This document shows positions 23,526-35,950 of a stretch of 64,000 nucleotides of DNA, piece by piece. The stretch is from Cryptomeria japonica. Its lineage: Eukaryota > Streptophyta > Pinopsida > Cupressales > Cupressaceae. Positions within the stretch are counted from its first letter, which is position 1, and every line of letters starts with the position of its first letter. Under the pieces are notes generated by a model. It had not been told where the DNA came from. It made no database searches and was given only the letters and a program-made list of their open reading frames with translations. The translations under genes and the position numbers were made by a program. Location of the stretch: contig NC_081405.1 in assembly GCF_030272615.1 (NCBI RefSeq), positions 606,367,677 to 606,431,676 on the forward strand, read 5' to 3'.

Positions 23526-23764
23526 TATTATGTTTTAATTATGATTTTATGATGGATTTTATGTGATTTATCATGTTGAGGAAGACAAATTACTCTTGAA
23601 GTTTTCTTTAGGCTAAATTACATATTAAATTATTCTTTCTATTAAATTTAAATAATTGTATAAAAGACATCTCCATCAATTCATTTGCATATTATATTTT
23701 AATTATGATTTTATGATGGATTTTATGTGATTTATCATGTTGAGGAAGACAAATTACTCTTGAA
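23526..23764. repeat. Direct duplication of about 74 bp
   Basis: 23526-23600 and 23689-23764 are nearly identical, from TATTATRTTTTAATTATGAT to AATTACTCTTGAA, separated by about 90 bp. Confidence 0.85.
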
Positions 23765-23821
23765 TTGGATGATAATGTAAGCATAATATGTGATGATGCA
23801 AATGAATTGATGGAGATGTCT
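23665..23821. repeat. Perfect 26-bp inverted repeat (hairpin)
   Basis: Arms 23665-23690 and 23796-23821 are exact reverse complements (outer bases AGACATCTCC and GGAGATGTCT). The 105-bp loop contains the second copy of the 74-bp duplication. Pairing continues imperfectly outside the arms. Confidence 0.85.
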
Positions 23822-24300
23822 TATATAGGGATTTTGTTATTAAAATCACCTTTAGGCCGACTTGGACTTATTTTATGTTCGCATGAAAATATATTAAAAT
23901 AAGGTAGGACCTCCCAATTATCCTCTTGATATTTGAGAAAAACTTCTCAAGATCGAGGGGACTCATACATCTTGGTCCCGATAGCTTTATCCCAAATTTT
24001 TAAGGATACAAGATAACAAGATTCTAAGGCTAATTCCAACCTAATGGTTGAAACCATGATGTATAGATATACAAAATGTGTTTTGGAAGTTGAAACTAGG
24101 GTAGGATTAAGGATCAATTAAGATAATAAAAGATAAAGGGCACACCTAGGTTTAAAGGCCCAAATAATAGTTTGATGATGTAATAAATTGGAATAAGACC
24201 CATAATATTAATTTAAATATGAATTTAAATCAATAAAGGTCCTTTAATGCATAGAGGAATGATAAATACTAAAATGAGTGTTAGGCATGTGAAATTGGAC

Positions 24301-25971
24301 ACACTAATAAATGTGTACAATTTACAACACTACATTTAGCCCCCACTTTAGCAGAGTAAATTATCCTACGGTCCTACTCTGGTTAAAGTAGAAATAAAGA
24401 GATAGAGCATTTGAGAGAAAGACAAGCTAGGGATAGGAAAACACTAAATTTGAGGGGTGATCAAGCCCCCAAGAATATAATCCTATCAATCCATGCAAGT
24501 AACCTTCAAGTGTACCAAAAGAAAACAATATTAGTACTAAACACAAACTTCCAAGTCAACTAGTTAAAGAGACCTCAATAATCAAAATGTCTCAACCTCT
24601 AATATCATTCTCGGCATGTTATTGAAAGAGCACAAGTGGTAGTTTAAAAGAATAAGGACATACGCCAATTGAAAGGAGAGAAGACCAAGATCTAACACTA
24701 GAAAAGTGTGTTATGCTATGGGTTCATCTGGGAGAAAGAAGGAACACATGGATTTCACGGACTAGAAAATTGTGTTATGCTAGGTGATCCATAAAAAGGA
24801 AAGGAGAGTTGAAAGTTGGAATAAGATAGTCAGCTCAATCCCAAAAATTGAAATAAGGAGAGCACTATGATAATCAACTCAATCCCAAAAATTGAAACAA
24901 GGAGAGTGTTATGGTAGTTATCTCAATCCCAAAAATTGAGATAAGGAGAGTTTTATGGTAGTTAGCTCAATCTCATAAACATAATGCAAATTGAAAAAGG
25001 ATGTCTAAAAAATTTATAAGTAAATACTACAACATTGAATTGAAAGAAATCCATAATGAGGCAATATATATGGCCCCCCTTAAGATGTCAACAAAGCTCT
25101 GTGTTGATATCTCAAGATAGAAAGAACAAGGAATAAGGATACACCCTTATCACCAAGGAGATATCCTTTAAGAAACAATGTACATAGCTCCAAGTTAAAG
25201 AGGTGTATCTCTTATATGCAAGGAGAAGATAGTTGTAAAAGAAATATCTTGCAACCAATGCAAAGGGATCCTTGTAAGGGAAAAAAGGAAATAAAGAAAA
25301 AGGGGAATGAAAATAACAATGCACACCTTCCCTATTTCTAGGAAAAAGGAGATTCCTAATGAAGGATTGCACATTTTCACTAAGAAAAGATTGTTCATAA
25401 AAAGATATACCATTTCAAGCAAAGAATAGGTCCTAACTAAATGATATACATGTAGTTGCATGAAGAAAGAATCTATTCAAGAAATTACATCAATTTTTGA
25501 AAGATAAAACTCAATAAAGGAAAACTGAACCCTGAGAAATAAAGAATTGATTGAAAAACTATTATTGCCCCCAAACATGGAGACAAGAATAAATATAATA
25601 TTATTTTTCTTCCCAATTATGATTGCACGTGAAATTGCACCACCATGAATGAGAATGAGCCCCCACAAAGTAAGCTTCCAATGTCACATAGTGAAGAATA
25701 ACGTAATAGATCATAAATGTTACTTATAATATTCATGAAAAAGATGCCACTCATTGTCATATGTTATTTTAATGATAACATTAATATAAATAAATTACTG
25801 AATTTGACAATACACAGCTCAACAAACATTAATGGAGTGATCATAGAGTTAATGGTATGCACAAAAATGAAGATTTTCAAGATCTTGTCTATGTTTCCTT
25901 CTTCTTTTGGCAGACAGAGGAATGATCAATTTACCTTGAAGAAGACTAGAGAAAACATTATCTTGTTGTAA
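24301..25971. other. Non-coding stretch with short tandem repeats
   Basis: There is no gene and only short, patternless ORFs. It probably belongs to the Tat-like relic whose protease lies at 25972-26745, because it directly adjoins it, but I see no domain. Confidence 0.35.
24822..24985. repeat. Tandem repeat, 44-bp unit, about 3.5 copies
   Basis: CTCAATCCCAAAAATTGA recurs at 24834, 24878, 24922 and (partly) 24966, exactly 44 bp apart. AAGGAGAG and a TATGATAATCA- or TATGGTAGTTA-type block complete each unit. Just upstream, ACTAGAAAAKTGTGTTATGC also occurs twice (about 24699 and 24763). Confidence 0.85.
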
Positions 25972-27269
25972 TTAAACATAATACATGCATGTGATAGACA
26001 AAGGACGAGGTTGGGAATATTTGACAAAGTGCGATCTCTCATTATCTTCAAAACTTTGTTGGACATATCCTAAAACATGTCTATGTGTAGAATCAGTTAT
26101 AGGAGAGCCTTCAATCTTAGGTTGAATTGTATTGAAGTTTAAAGAGAGGAAATTAGCATTAAGACTTGTGTTATAAATTGGAATGGGTTTAAAAGAATTT
26201 TGAACAAATGAGATTTGAGGCACAAGATTGGGAACTTTGTATTCTCCAAAAAAGGAGGGTGTGAAGTCTAATGAACCCCTACCATTCTCCAAGAGCCCCT
26301 CACTAGATAAAGGATTCTCTTTAGGAGAAAATCGTATTTTTTTAATATTGAGAAATAGATTGAGGAAGTTGAAGAAGATTGAGATCATATGAGTAAACAT
26401 TTTTGTTAGTTTGTATAAACGATTAGAGTATACACATTATTTTCATAGACAAACTTTACTTTTTGATGAAGAGTGGAAGAAACCACTTGCATAGCATGAA
26501 GCCAAGGTCTACCTAGAAGAAGGTTATATGAGATAGTATCGAGCATAACATGGATAGGTGTAGGTAAAATCACAAAACCTAGCTTAACAGGAAAGGTATT
26601 TGTACCTAATGACGGTTTACTAGTATTATCAAAACCATGAATAGAAAGAGAATCAGGTTGAATAAGAGAAGTATCCACTTTGATTTTATGTAACAAGTCA
26701 ATGATACATGCATTAAGAGTTGAACCAATATCAACTAGAGTTCATCTTATGGAATTACCATATAAAGACAACAATCATAAGAGGATCACATTTATTTTCA
26801 ATTTCTATAGGAGGTAACTCATGTTGGTAAAACACAATGTTAGTTCTGATTGCATGCATTTATTCCAACAAAGAAGTCACATCATTAGGTTTCTTTTTTG
26901 TAAGGATTTTTACATAGCATTTTATGATGTGTGGGTGAGGTTTGAATCAAGTCCTAAAAGGAGATCTCATCTTGGGTGGCACGAATATGCTCAACAATAT
27001 CATACTCTTTACCAACATGTTGTGAAAGACAAGGGGAGTGAGTGGGAAGGAAGGTGGGGTAGAATAGGTTGAGAAGAAGGAAGACCATTAGAATCTTGCT
27101 TCTTATTATGACTATATGATAATCAATTTGTTGACTTATTCCACCTTTAACAACACACATTGGTTTTTGTTGAGGTTGAGGTACATCTTGATGAGGGTGG
27201 ACAACAAACATAGGATTCTCATAGCCAGCAACATGAATGGTATTGACTTGATCTTTTTTAGGCTCTTTA
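25972..27269 (-). pseudogene. Relic of a second Tat-like gag/protease region
   Basis: On the minus strand, VDIGSTLNACIIDLLHKI (about 26740) is a protease active-site region. It is followed by YNLLLGRPWLHAMQVVSST, closely matching NILLGRPWIHAMQAVPST of the element at 1-11862. A further frame (26400-25972) carries no known domain. Upstream, 27260-26780 has a gag-like Gln/Pro-rich stretch (HPHQDVPQPQQKP). It is truncated on its right by the LTR at 27270. No RT or integrase remains. Confidence 0.55.
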
Positions 27270-28205
27270 TGTTGGCAATTGACACTCAATCGGTTGGTTT
27301 CACTATGTTGTCATTGATGGCAACATGGAAATTTATTCCAGCTTCATATTTTGGGTTAGTTGTGTACCGACAGGAACTTCACAGACACTTCACCAGCACC
27401 GATAGGTTGAAAGGAATTCTTTGGTTACTGGCAATGCAGGCCAACATAGTGTAGATAAAGTTATCGGTATTGGAGGCCGACATCTTTTGGATCTGGCATC
27501 GGCAATTATTTTTATATTCATGTATTTATGTTATCTAGCTGACATGTATATTCATATTGTAAATATCTTTGTAAGCTAACATAAGGCATGATGAGTTGTG
27601 AAGGATATATAGGTCAGTTGGTGAGATCATTTTGATATATAACGAATATGATATGATATGGATTGATAGAAGAATAGGCTAATATTATGTAATGAACATA
27701 TGAGAGAGATCATGTATGTGAGGATATTTATGTAAGGGGTATTCTGGTAAAGGGTTTAGGGTTTCAAATTGGAAAAGACAAAGCTTAACCAAAATTGTAT
27801 TCGGGCATAGAAGATGATATCTTTGCAGTTCAATAATTTCTCCGGATCGTAGTCTAGATTTGTATGTAGTCTGTGAGGCTCCTTTTTGTGATTGAGCAGT
27901 GTGCTCTAGGCTGTAAGCCTTCCTACAAGTGCAGGCCCCTATATTTTGTAATATCTCTTCATATGGCCAGTGAATTGATATTGTGGGTCATAAATCCCAT
28001 AGTGATTTTTCCTCTTTGAGGTTTTCCACGTATAAATCTATGTTATGGTATCCATTTATGTGATTGGCTTATTGGTTGCTTTACTTCTTTCAATTCTATA
28101 TGTACTAGTATACTGGTTGGTATATGCATGTTTTAATAAGGTTGAAATTGGTCATTCTGGTAGAACATTGATTCACCCCCCCCCCCTCTTAGTGTTCTTC
28201 CAACA
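27270..28205 (+). repeat. 5' LTR of the 27-31 kb element
   Basis: It begins TGTTGGCAATTGACACTC and ends TTCTTCCAACA, so TGTTGG and CCAACA form the terminal inverted bases. It is 936 bp long. The C-run before the end (TTCACCCCCCCCCCCTCTTAG) is like those of the other LTRs. The second LTR is not in the window. Confidence 0.8.
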
Positions 28206-28207
28206 AT

Positions 28208-28220
28208 TGGTATCAGAGCA
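28208..28220 (+). other. Primer-binding site (initiator-Met tRNA type)
   Basis: TGGTATCAGAGCA lies 2 bp after the LTR end at 28205. Confidence 0.9.
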
Positions 28221-28222
28221 CT

Positions 28223-29392
28223 ATGCCTCGGAAGAAGTTTAACAACTTGAGGAAGATTCTGAATCTGGAATCCATGGATATGGATTTGGAAAAGCATCTT
28301 GAGATGGCACTTGAAGATTATGATGTTGAAAGGATGAAGAACTTGAAGCTACAAGATGAATTGAATTCTGCTAAGGAATTCATTCTTTTCCTACAGGGGA
28401 GGTTGCCATTTGTTCAAGCTAGGAGGAAGGAATTTTTACAAAATCAGGATGATGAAGAGAAAGATGCACTTAAGGAACACTATCAAAAGTTGAGTCGGGA
28501 GAACATGGTCATGAGAAATGAAATGCAAGCTATAACTATGAGAATTACTAAGGAGATTGAGGACCAGAAGAAAAAGGAAGAAAATCTTGTTGTATCTCTT
28601 AAGAACAAATTTGAAGAATGTGGTAGGTTGGTTCATGAGAATGATATGTTGAGAACTGATTTAGTACAATCCCAAAGCAATGAAAAAGAGCTTGAGAGAA
28701 AAATGATAATTCTGAGAGATGATCTTACTATTGCAAGTGAGTATAAATAAAAATTCAAGATTAGTTTAGCACAACTAGATGAGTTAATGAAGAAACAAAG
28801 GCAGAATGGAGATTCGAGTGTACTTGTATTTGAACAAGGACAGAGTTCTAATACTACAGATGAAGATCAAAATCATAAGGCATTGGTAAGGTAGTTTAAT
28901 GCTTATAAATTTAATGGTAGATGCTTCATTTATAATAAATTTGGTCACATGGCTAGACAATATAGAAATAGAGCAAATCAAAACCCTGATTCTTCTCCTA
29001 GTCAATGTTTTAAATGTAATAAGTGTGGGCATAAGACAAAAGATTACAAAATGAATGTTAAGTGTTATGCATGTGGAAAATTTGGACATGTGGCTAATCA
29101 GTGCAGGTAAACCAATTATACCGGTTTTAGCAAAGAAATTCAAAATAACAATGTTACATGTTATGCATGTAATGAGGTTGGACATATTTCTAAATTTTGT
29201 AGAAGCATAACTCCACTGGTTGTTAATGGAGGATCAAATGAGAAAGGGAAAGAAAAGGTTAATGAAATCTAGAAAGATCATACCCAGAGATGGGTCAGGA
29301 AGTCAGAAGATCAATCTACAGATGGTAATGCTTCGGTTACTTATCTGATAGAGGAGGTTGTTCCTGCACCGGCAGGAAGCTCAACCGGTAAC
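28223..29392 (+). pseudogene. Gag with coiled coil and four zinc-knuckle motifs
   Basis: The ATG at 28223 follows the PBS by 2 bp, an unusually short leader. Residues 1-175 are strongly charged and Leu-rich, typical of a coiled coil (ENMVMRNEMQAITMRITKEI). After a TAA at 28748 the same phase carries CFIYNKFGHMAR, CFKCNKCGHKTKDY, CYACGKFGHVANQC and CYACNEVGHISKFC; the last two are complete CCHC knuckles. Stops at 28892 and 29108 interrupt it. It lacks protease, and the accessory ORF follows after about 340 bp. The layout matches the gag at 12906-14168. Confidence 0.8.
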
Positions 29393-29734
29393 TAAGGAAA
29401 ATGCCTTAGGGGTAGGCAAAATTCATGAAAATGTTGCATATGCCCCAGGAAGAGGTTTTGGAAGATTTTCTATACATTGGAGATGCTTATCTAGCATGGA
29501 GATGTTTAACCAAGATCTGATATCTTTCACTAGAAGTCATTGATGCTAATGAAAGATTGGGGTTTTTCTTGGAGGATAAAAGGTTGAATCTACTTCATTT
29601 CTGCTCACCTTGCATTCAGAGCAATTAAGAGCGATTTAGTGCGATTAGATATCTTCTTGAGCAATTTCACCAGTGATTGGAAGAGGTCTTTAGGGTTTTT
29701 CACCGGCGCGATTCATAGGTATTTATCTTCAATC

Positions 29735-31175
29735 ATGGAAATGGGATCATCATCTATACCTATCATTTTTGCAAATCCAACTATAGTTGAGGTCAAGGAC
29801 CGTCCCAGGCCAATTTTCAAGTGATATCCACATGTGGCTACCCTGGATGATTCGATTGGCATTTTTTCTCATTTCCCTGAAGGAGTCATGTATATTGAAG
29901 ATGTAAGAGCCTACATTCATTGTCATATTAAGGATTTGGAAATGACTGATATCAAGAGCATGTAAATGAATGAGTTAATGGGAGACTCTGAAAAGATTAA
30001 ACCTGAATACCGACATATTGTTGATCTAGGGTTTACCGGCATTCTGGATATTCCAGAATTCAAAGATGAAATTGTTAGGTATGTTTTGAGCAGAGTTCAT
30101 GGAGATTTTATCTGGTTAGATAGACCATATAAGATTACAAAGGAGGCCATCAAGGAAATCACCGGTTTACCACAGGTTGGACAATGTCTGGAAAAGAAAA
30201 TTTCAAATGATCAGGTTAACAAGATTATCGATGTAACATTAGATAGGAGGTCAATGAGAATCAGTACTATCATCGATACAGACATCAGATTCAGAAGCAT
30301 GGTCATCGGTTACAAGGTAACACAATCAAACCGACTGAATTTTGCTTCTATCTCCTACATTTACGCAACTTATTAAATGATGAGGGAGAATGAGAAGATA
30401 GATCTATGTGGTTGGTTGTTGGATGAATTATTGATAAACCTAGGAAAGATCAAAGGAGAAAATAAGGGGACTTTCTAGTATGGTAACCTAATTGTCTGTT
30501 TAATGCTATTTTTCATCAATGAGACTCCCGATTTTGGGAAGAGACAATGGGTATTTGATATTCCGGTAGGGAGGCAACTGAAACAGTCTATTGCTACATT
30601 GGGTAGTCAAAGAGATGACAAAGTATGGGGTTATTTTAAAGCATTTCAAAAAGCTATGAATTCTAGGATGAGGGTTCCTAAGAACATTGTTGATAAATAC
30701 TCAACTAACATATGCTTCATGGTTAAGAAAGGTGAAACACTCATGGAAGCAGTCAAACCCCAGAAGATACAGATTGAGGAGATGGGTTATGAAGTTGATG
30801 CTCAGATTATTGATGCTTATGCATAGATGTTAATTGATGCACTAGTAGATGAAACTATAAAAACTTTTGGCACTACTAAGAAGAAGACACAAGAGGTTGA
30901 AACTGAGTTCAATCGGAAGAAGAGAAAGAAGCAGGAAGGAAAGGCAAGTAAGTTTGTTGAAAAAGTTTCATAGGACATCAAATCATTGATTGATGTTGTC
31001 CTAGAGAAAGGCAGGAATAGAAAAGAACCAGAAATAATCATCGAACCTATTGCAGTAGGGTCTACATCTAAAGATAACACACCCCTAGCATTCATAAGGT
31101 AATAAGGAAGAAAATTGAAGAAACTAAGGTAGAGGCTAAGAAGAAACTGGTTAGGAAAGTTACTACCAGGGTACC
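29735..31175 (+). pseudogene. Accessory ORF, plant mobile/transposon-protein type (broken)
   Basis: A single phase runs from MEMGSSSIPI (29735) to about 31086 with six stops, roughly 450 residues. Features are EGVMYIEDVRAYIHCHIKDL near the start, a helix-rich core with WLDRPYKITKEAIKEITGLP, a hydrophobic segment NLIVCLMLFFINETPDF, and a basic tail (FNRKKRKKQEGK). The 'ITGLP' strand-helix pattern and the later hydrophobic block resemble plant mobile domain or 'putative plant transposon protein' ORFs, which occur in plant transposons and in host proteins. Function here is unknown. The N terminus is shared with the fragment at 12259-12432. It is cut at 31176 by the giant element. Confidence 0.6.
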
Positions 31176-32245
31176 TGTTGGATCTCAAATCAACAAATTG
31201 AATAGGTTCTAATGAAATGCCAACTCCTATGATCAAACCCTCCAATTGACTTGGCCAACTTATAGAAAAAACCTATTTAGTTACTAACTCCCTCACTTTA
31301 GGCTCTGCAAGACCTAGGCGGGTATACCTATTCACTAGTGGCTTTCAATGACTAATGCTTCTTATAGAAGATTGAGTATCTTGGTCTAAATTCTTCCTTG
31401 CCTCGGAATGGCATAGTTTCCTAGGAGATGTGATTTTAGATGAGTTCAAGATTGTTGTTGTGGAAGCTATTCAATCTTTTCACTTGAAATTTATATGTAT
31501 GTATACTATTACTAATTGGTTCTATGAATCCTACTCAATTATCCTATAGTTTTAATGCAAAGGTAATTAATATGATAAAGGTTGTGATTTGTGAATGACC
31601 AGTGTCTTTCCTGTTATTTGGGCTACAGAGTCTTATATTTCCCTAGGACTTAATGTATGATTTGCAAGATAGTTTTTAAACCTACCCCCTTTGGTAAATA
31701 TGTCAATTATTGTTTTTTTATGAGAACTATTAAATGTTTATATCATAAACCACCTGAATGAATTTAACCCTAACCTTAAGGGACCATTCAAGGAAGAACT
31801 ACAAGGAACGATTACAATCCACGAGTAGATATTTTTAATCCAAATTTATAATATAGGAAAATAGACTTCGCTGCAAGAATACGAATAACCTTATCTCCTT
31901 TAGATAATATCACAAATAACTACCTACAAAAAATGAGATAATCTATAGCACATATGCAAAAGAAAATGACTAATTCTATTAAAAACTTCAAAATGGTACA
32001 ATAGTATGCCAAAGGCTGTTGTATCTATCAAGTATCTGATATTCTAATAATGTCTTCATTTTACAAAATTTTCTCGTATAAGTATGTGAGAAATACCTAT
32101 TCTATGAGAACTTATGTCCCTTCATCATTAACAATCTAATTACAATTGCTTAGCAAAGTGAAAAATAAAAAGATTAAGCATGCCGAGATGATTAATATAA
32201 CTGTCATTATTATAGCATTTAGCAGCCACACTCTTCCTGTTCATA

Positions 32246-34833
32246 TCTATCTCCAATGAAAAGAGATCAAACACTGCCTAGTTGACATGTGGGCTACATC
32301 TTCATCCAGGTAAAATCTAGCCATGACTTCCTCCTTAATTCATGCAAATTCTTTTTACCATTACTCTAATGGAGTTAGTTCGCCTTCTCTGTAGACAACC
32401 AGTATTGTTGCAACATAGTCCTCATCCAATATTTGGAGGTCTTTATTCTGTGTGTCTGCATATTTGTCATTCTCTACTAGGTATTGGTTCCCTTGAAATC
32501 TTTCTTCTGCATTCATGGCCTCATTATCCTTCAATACATCTTACAATCTCACCCTCAACCTCTCATGCTCTTCTAGATCTTTCACAGTCCATGTGTATAA
32601 TTTCCAATATTGGTTAGCATATGGCAACATAGCTTTGAACCTGTGCTCAATGACATCATTTGCCAATTTGTTCATCTTTTGTTGGGCATTGGTCAATTGC
32701 TTTTCTAACTTTTCAGCCTATATCCTACAGTAGGAAACATTTGATAGAGCATCTCAGACCCTTTGGTCGGGTTGAAAACCCATATCTAGTTCATCTCCCC
32801 CCATAATAGGAGACTTTTGTGACAACTGTCCTTGTAGCCTTTGGATTTCTCTTTCATAATATTCCTAATTTGTATTCCTTTATGCTGGTATAAAAATATA
32901 TCTAACTCTCTAGAGGAAATGAAATCATTATCAGCAATGAAATCTTCATGTTCAAATATCCTTATATCTCCAACATCCTGGATATTGTATTATCTTGTCA
33001 TCAGATCCATCTGCACACCACCCTCAAATCTAGGAGGATATATTCTCTAGGGGAATCAACTGGAATAACATTAGAGATGGATTAAGGAGATAATTGAGCC
33101 AAGGGCTTTGTATCCCTGATAGTTTTGATATGCTCCCCATAGACATAAGCACACACTCCCTCAAGCACCTCTAGCTCATGCGCCATAAGTTTGTTTGTTG
33201 TGTCTAAGGGATCTTTGATGTTTTTAAGCATGTCCTTGTTTATTCTCCCTCAGAAGAGTTTCCATTTGTAAGCTTGTAACACTCACTCATACTTAGCCCT
33301 TTTTTCATTAGCTTCTTCGCTTCCCATATTTTTAATGAACTCATTAGGTATGAGCGACACATTCTCTCCAACATTAAGTTTCTAGGATGACCTTGCTGCC
33401 CCTATGTATCACTCGGGATCAAATTTTGACCTGGGGTCACTTTCTGCCATCTTATAATAATTCAATTTATTTTACAGAAAACCATAACTCTTTGAACTTT
33501 TGACAATAAAATCTGAAAACACCAGTAATCCAAGCACAATGGATTGTTTTCCATGATCAGTTAAGTGTTGGGCACTTACTATTGACAACTGCCTGACAAT
33601 CTCTAGGCATGCTACTCTGTTAGGTACGGTGATAGGCAATACATATGGTTTTCCCTCAAATTAATACACTCTTATTTGAGTGCAATCCAAAAAGCAGTAA
33701 AAATCTCCCCAGTTGTTCTCAATCGTGGTGTCTTCACCATAATCCTTTGGCCTTAAGAATCTCTGAATTTTAGGAGACAAGGAATGATCACACGAGTATC
33801 CCAATAATCTGTATATTGTATTAACAAAGTACTCCTCAAAATGCGAGTATTGGTTGTTGTTGTATCTTTGGTCCTATGATGATATCCATAGTTACATAGA
33901 CTTCCTTATCCCAGCCTTATCATATGCCTTGATGCATAACTCATCTGGCCATAACCCTTTGTCTCGTCCAACATACAATAGCATGTGCATAAGAACTAGA
34001 TAGTACTTGAAATGCACATCAATCACATCTCCTTTCAGTTTTTCTAGTTCATGATTGATGGCATCAACAAGATAAGTAGAAAAATCAAATAACCAAGGAT
34101 CTTTAGATTGCAAATCTACATAGATGACCATGGCCGCTACATCCATCAAGGGATGAGCCTCTATTCCCATAATCTAAGCAGTGCAGTAGTATGTATACTT
34201 GAAGTAGGGATGAAATGAATTGACATCATAGGGAACTTTTTCATCTTTACCCAATGGTACTATCGATCCTGCAACCTTGGGTCTATAGATGGGGAGTCTC
34301 CACCTCTTATAGATGTCCTCCAGGTTGAAGTACTCTTGTGCCAATTTCTTAGTATCAATTTTCTCTTCAAACCCCCAATCTAAATTAAATACAATATCAA
34401 CAATTTCCCTAGTAATTGATACTATTGGTTCCCCCATGTAATCATATATAGTTTTGGTCTTGGGGTCATAATTATTGGCTAGGGATTTCATAAGTTCAAC
34501 ATTAACAAAGACATTAGCTACTGCTAGGTTTCCCAAATTTAGTCCCCATAAATTGTTCACAGGTTCAAGTGCGTTCCTTCTAACATACCCAAAAATAAAC
34601 AACTTGTGGCCTCTTATCTTCATCCATATATCTCCAAGATGCTCAAATCTGTCTTCTAAACCCTCCTCATCAGTCTTAACCTTCTTATACCTGAGGCTTG
34701 ACAAGGGACATTGATCAATCAAATCCTAAGCTAGTGAATGACCTTCCCTCTTTTGTCTCTTAGGTTTATCATCTATAGATTGGGTTTCTTTTTCTTTCCT
34801 ATCCTTACTAGCTTTTGAAGATGACGGCTTCAT
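32246..34833 (-). pseudogene. LTR-borne accessory ORF, copy A
   Basis: The start at 34833 (MKPSSSKASKDRKEKE) matches those of copies B and C. After a basic N terminus and one TAG the frame runs through DEEGLEDRFEHLGDIWMKIRG, VNVELMKSLANNYD and SITREIVDIVFNLDWGFEEK, then a second block, YYLVLMHMLLYVGRDKGLWPDE, to 33892. The C-terminal part (about 33500-32250) survives only in pieces and corresponds to the coiled-coil segment of copy B. In total about 850 residues would be encoded. I see no catalytic motif. The pattern of a helical core followed by a coiled coil resembles plant mobile-domain ORFs of transposons. Confidence 0.6.
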
Positions 34834-35149
34834 TTTAATTATAGGGTTCTGAGGGTGATGAACTTACATGAATTCTGAAAGCTTCTCTTGTGAATCCAAC
34901 TCCAAATTGTTTGGTTCTGAATCACTCTTTGTGAATTCTCCTAGGCACTGTCAACAACATTTCCTTCTTTGTCAATTTATTGAGCATTCGTGGTGAACTT
35001 ACCAGTTAATAATTGCAATTAAGCAACGCTCACATAGGTATTCATTTTGAATTTATGGTGATGTGACTTTACTGAGATTTTTTTTTATCTTCACAAAAAT
35101 AGGTAATCATTTGTCTAGCAGTGTTTCAAATTTTCCATTGATGCTTATT

Positions 35150-35950
35150 TAATACTACACCTGTGCTGCACTTCGATGAAATCATATGTCTCGATGGCTT
35201 TACCTTATGTTTCCTCAAAACATCATATTCCATCAAAATCATTCTTTACTTTGATGAAATTGACATCATCGCCAACACATCTCTTGGTTTCATGGATATC
35301 CTCATTTTATCGAAGCCTTGCTTTAAGTGTCTGTATCAATGTAATGTTTTATCAGTTCATCGAAATCTTGCTTTCGATGAAAATACTTTTATGCTAAGTC
35401 CCTCCATTATCTTATCGATGTTAGAATTCCATTGAAACAGTTTTTTTTTATTATCCAGCCCTTGTACTAGCGTCAATGAAATTTCCCCTTTTGGTGAAAG
35501 AGGAATACTCTCCTTTGACTTCTTATGTTTGGCCGATAACAAGTCATCGATGGAAATTTATCATGTTTCATCGATCCTTTATCCTTTGATAAGAAAGATT
35601 TTTTTGGTCAACATCTTTTGTACCTCTTCGATACCCTCCTTTCCTTGAAATAGCTTCGTCAATGAAGTATCCATTGGTTCCTTCAATATTACTCTTTTGG
35701 TCAAACTTCCTCCCTCGACGAGTTGTTCACATGTCTCATCGATACCCTTTATTTTATCGGTGAGACCACTTCTGATTTCCTCGATGTACTTTCCTGTCGA
35801 TGGAACTAATGTTTTCACTGAATCCCTTTGGAGATCCATCGTGGCCAAGGTTTGTTTGATAATCACTTTATCAATAGGATATTGGTAGGTTTCTTCGATA
35901 GAATCATTTTGGTTAGACTGGGCATTTTGATGAAGGATGAACGCCTATTA
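35150..35950 (-). repeat. LTR segment dense in TCGATGA-like motifs
   Basis: In about 800 bp the sequence TCGATGA or a one-base variant occurs on the order of twenty times on either strand. It is also present in the copy at 62640-63300. The block lies between the LTR start and the accessory ORF, where promoter elements would be. Part of it is also open in one frame (LSAKHKKSKESIPLSPKGEI, conserved in the other copy), so it might instead be a diverged repetitive coding region. Confidence 0.55.

Larger units (their letters stand above)
22040..24300. other. Non-coding stretch, probably old LTR fragments
   Basis: I see no gene. A GGGTTTTCCCACATGAAAATTTGGTG stretch at about 22938 (given here in full only as a location mark: key bases GTTTTCCCACATG) resembles the end part of copia LTRs seen elsewhere in this window. 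Tandem repeats and a hairpin are listed separately. The rest is AT-rich. Confidence 0.4.
27270..31175 (+). mobile_element. LTR retrotransposon with gag and accessory ORF, cut by the giant element
   Basis: It consists of an LTR (27270-28205), PBS, zinc-knuckle gag (28223-29392) and a long accessory ORF (29735 onward). At 31176 the giant gypsy element begins, so the rest of this element, including any pol and the 3' LTR, would lie beyond the giant element and outside the window. The LTR and PBS style match copia-related elements here, but no pol domain is visible, so the superfamily is unproven. Confidence 0.75.

Noticed and set aside
24822-24985. Regular spacing suggesting a CRISPR array
   Set aside because: The spacers are repeats too, the genome is a plant, and the unit is a simple 44-bp tandem repeat.
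28784-29185. 133-residue minus-strand ORF with many Cys and hydrophobics
   Set aside because: It is the antisense of the zinc-knuckle gag at 28223-29392.
32342-32733. Overlapping plus-strand ORFs rich in Leu, Ser and Phe
   Set aside because: They are the antisense of the coiled-coil part of the LTR-borne accessory ORF; the matching shadow appears at 59962-60162.
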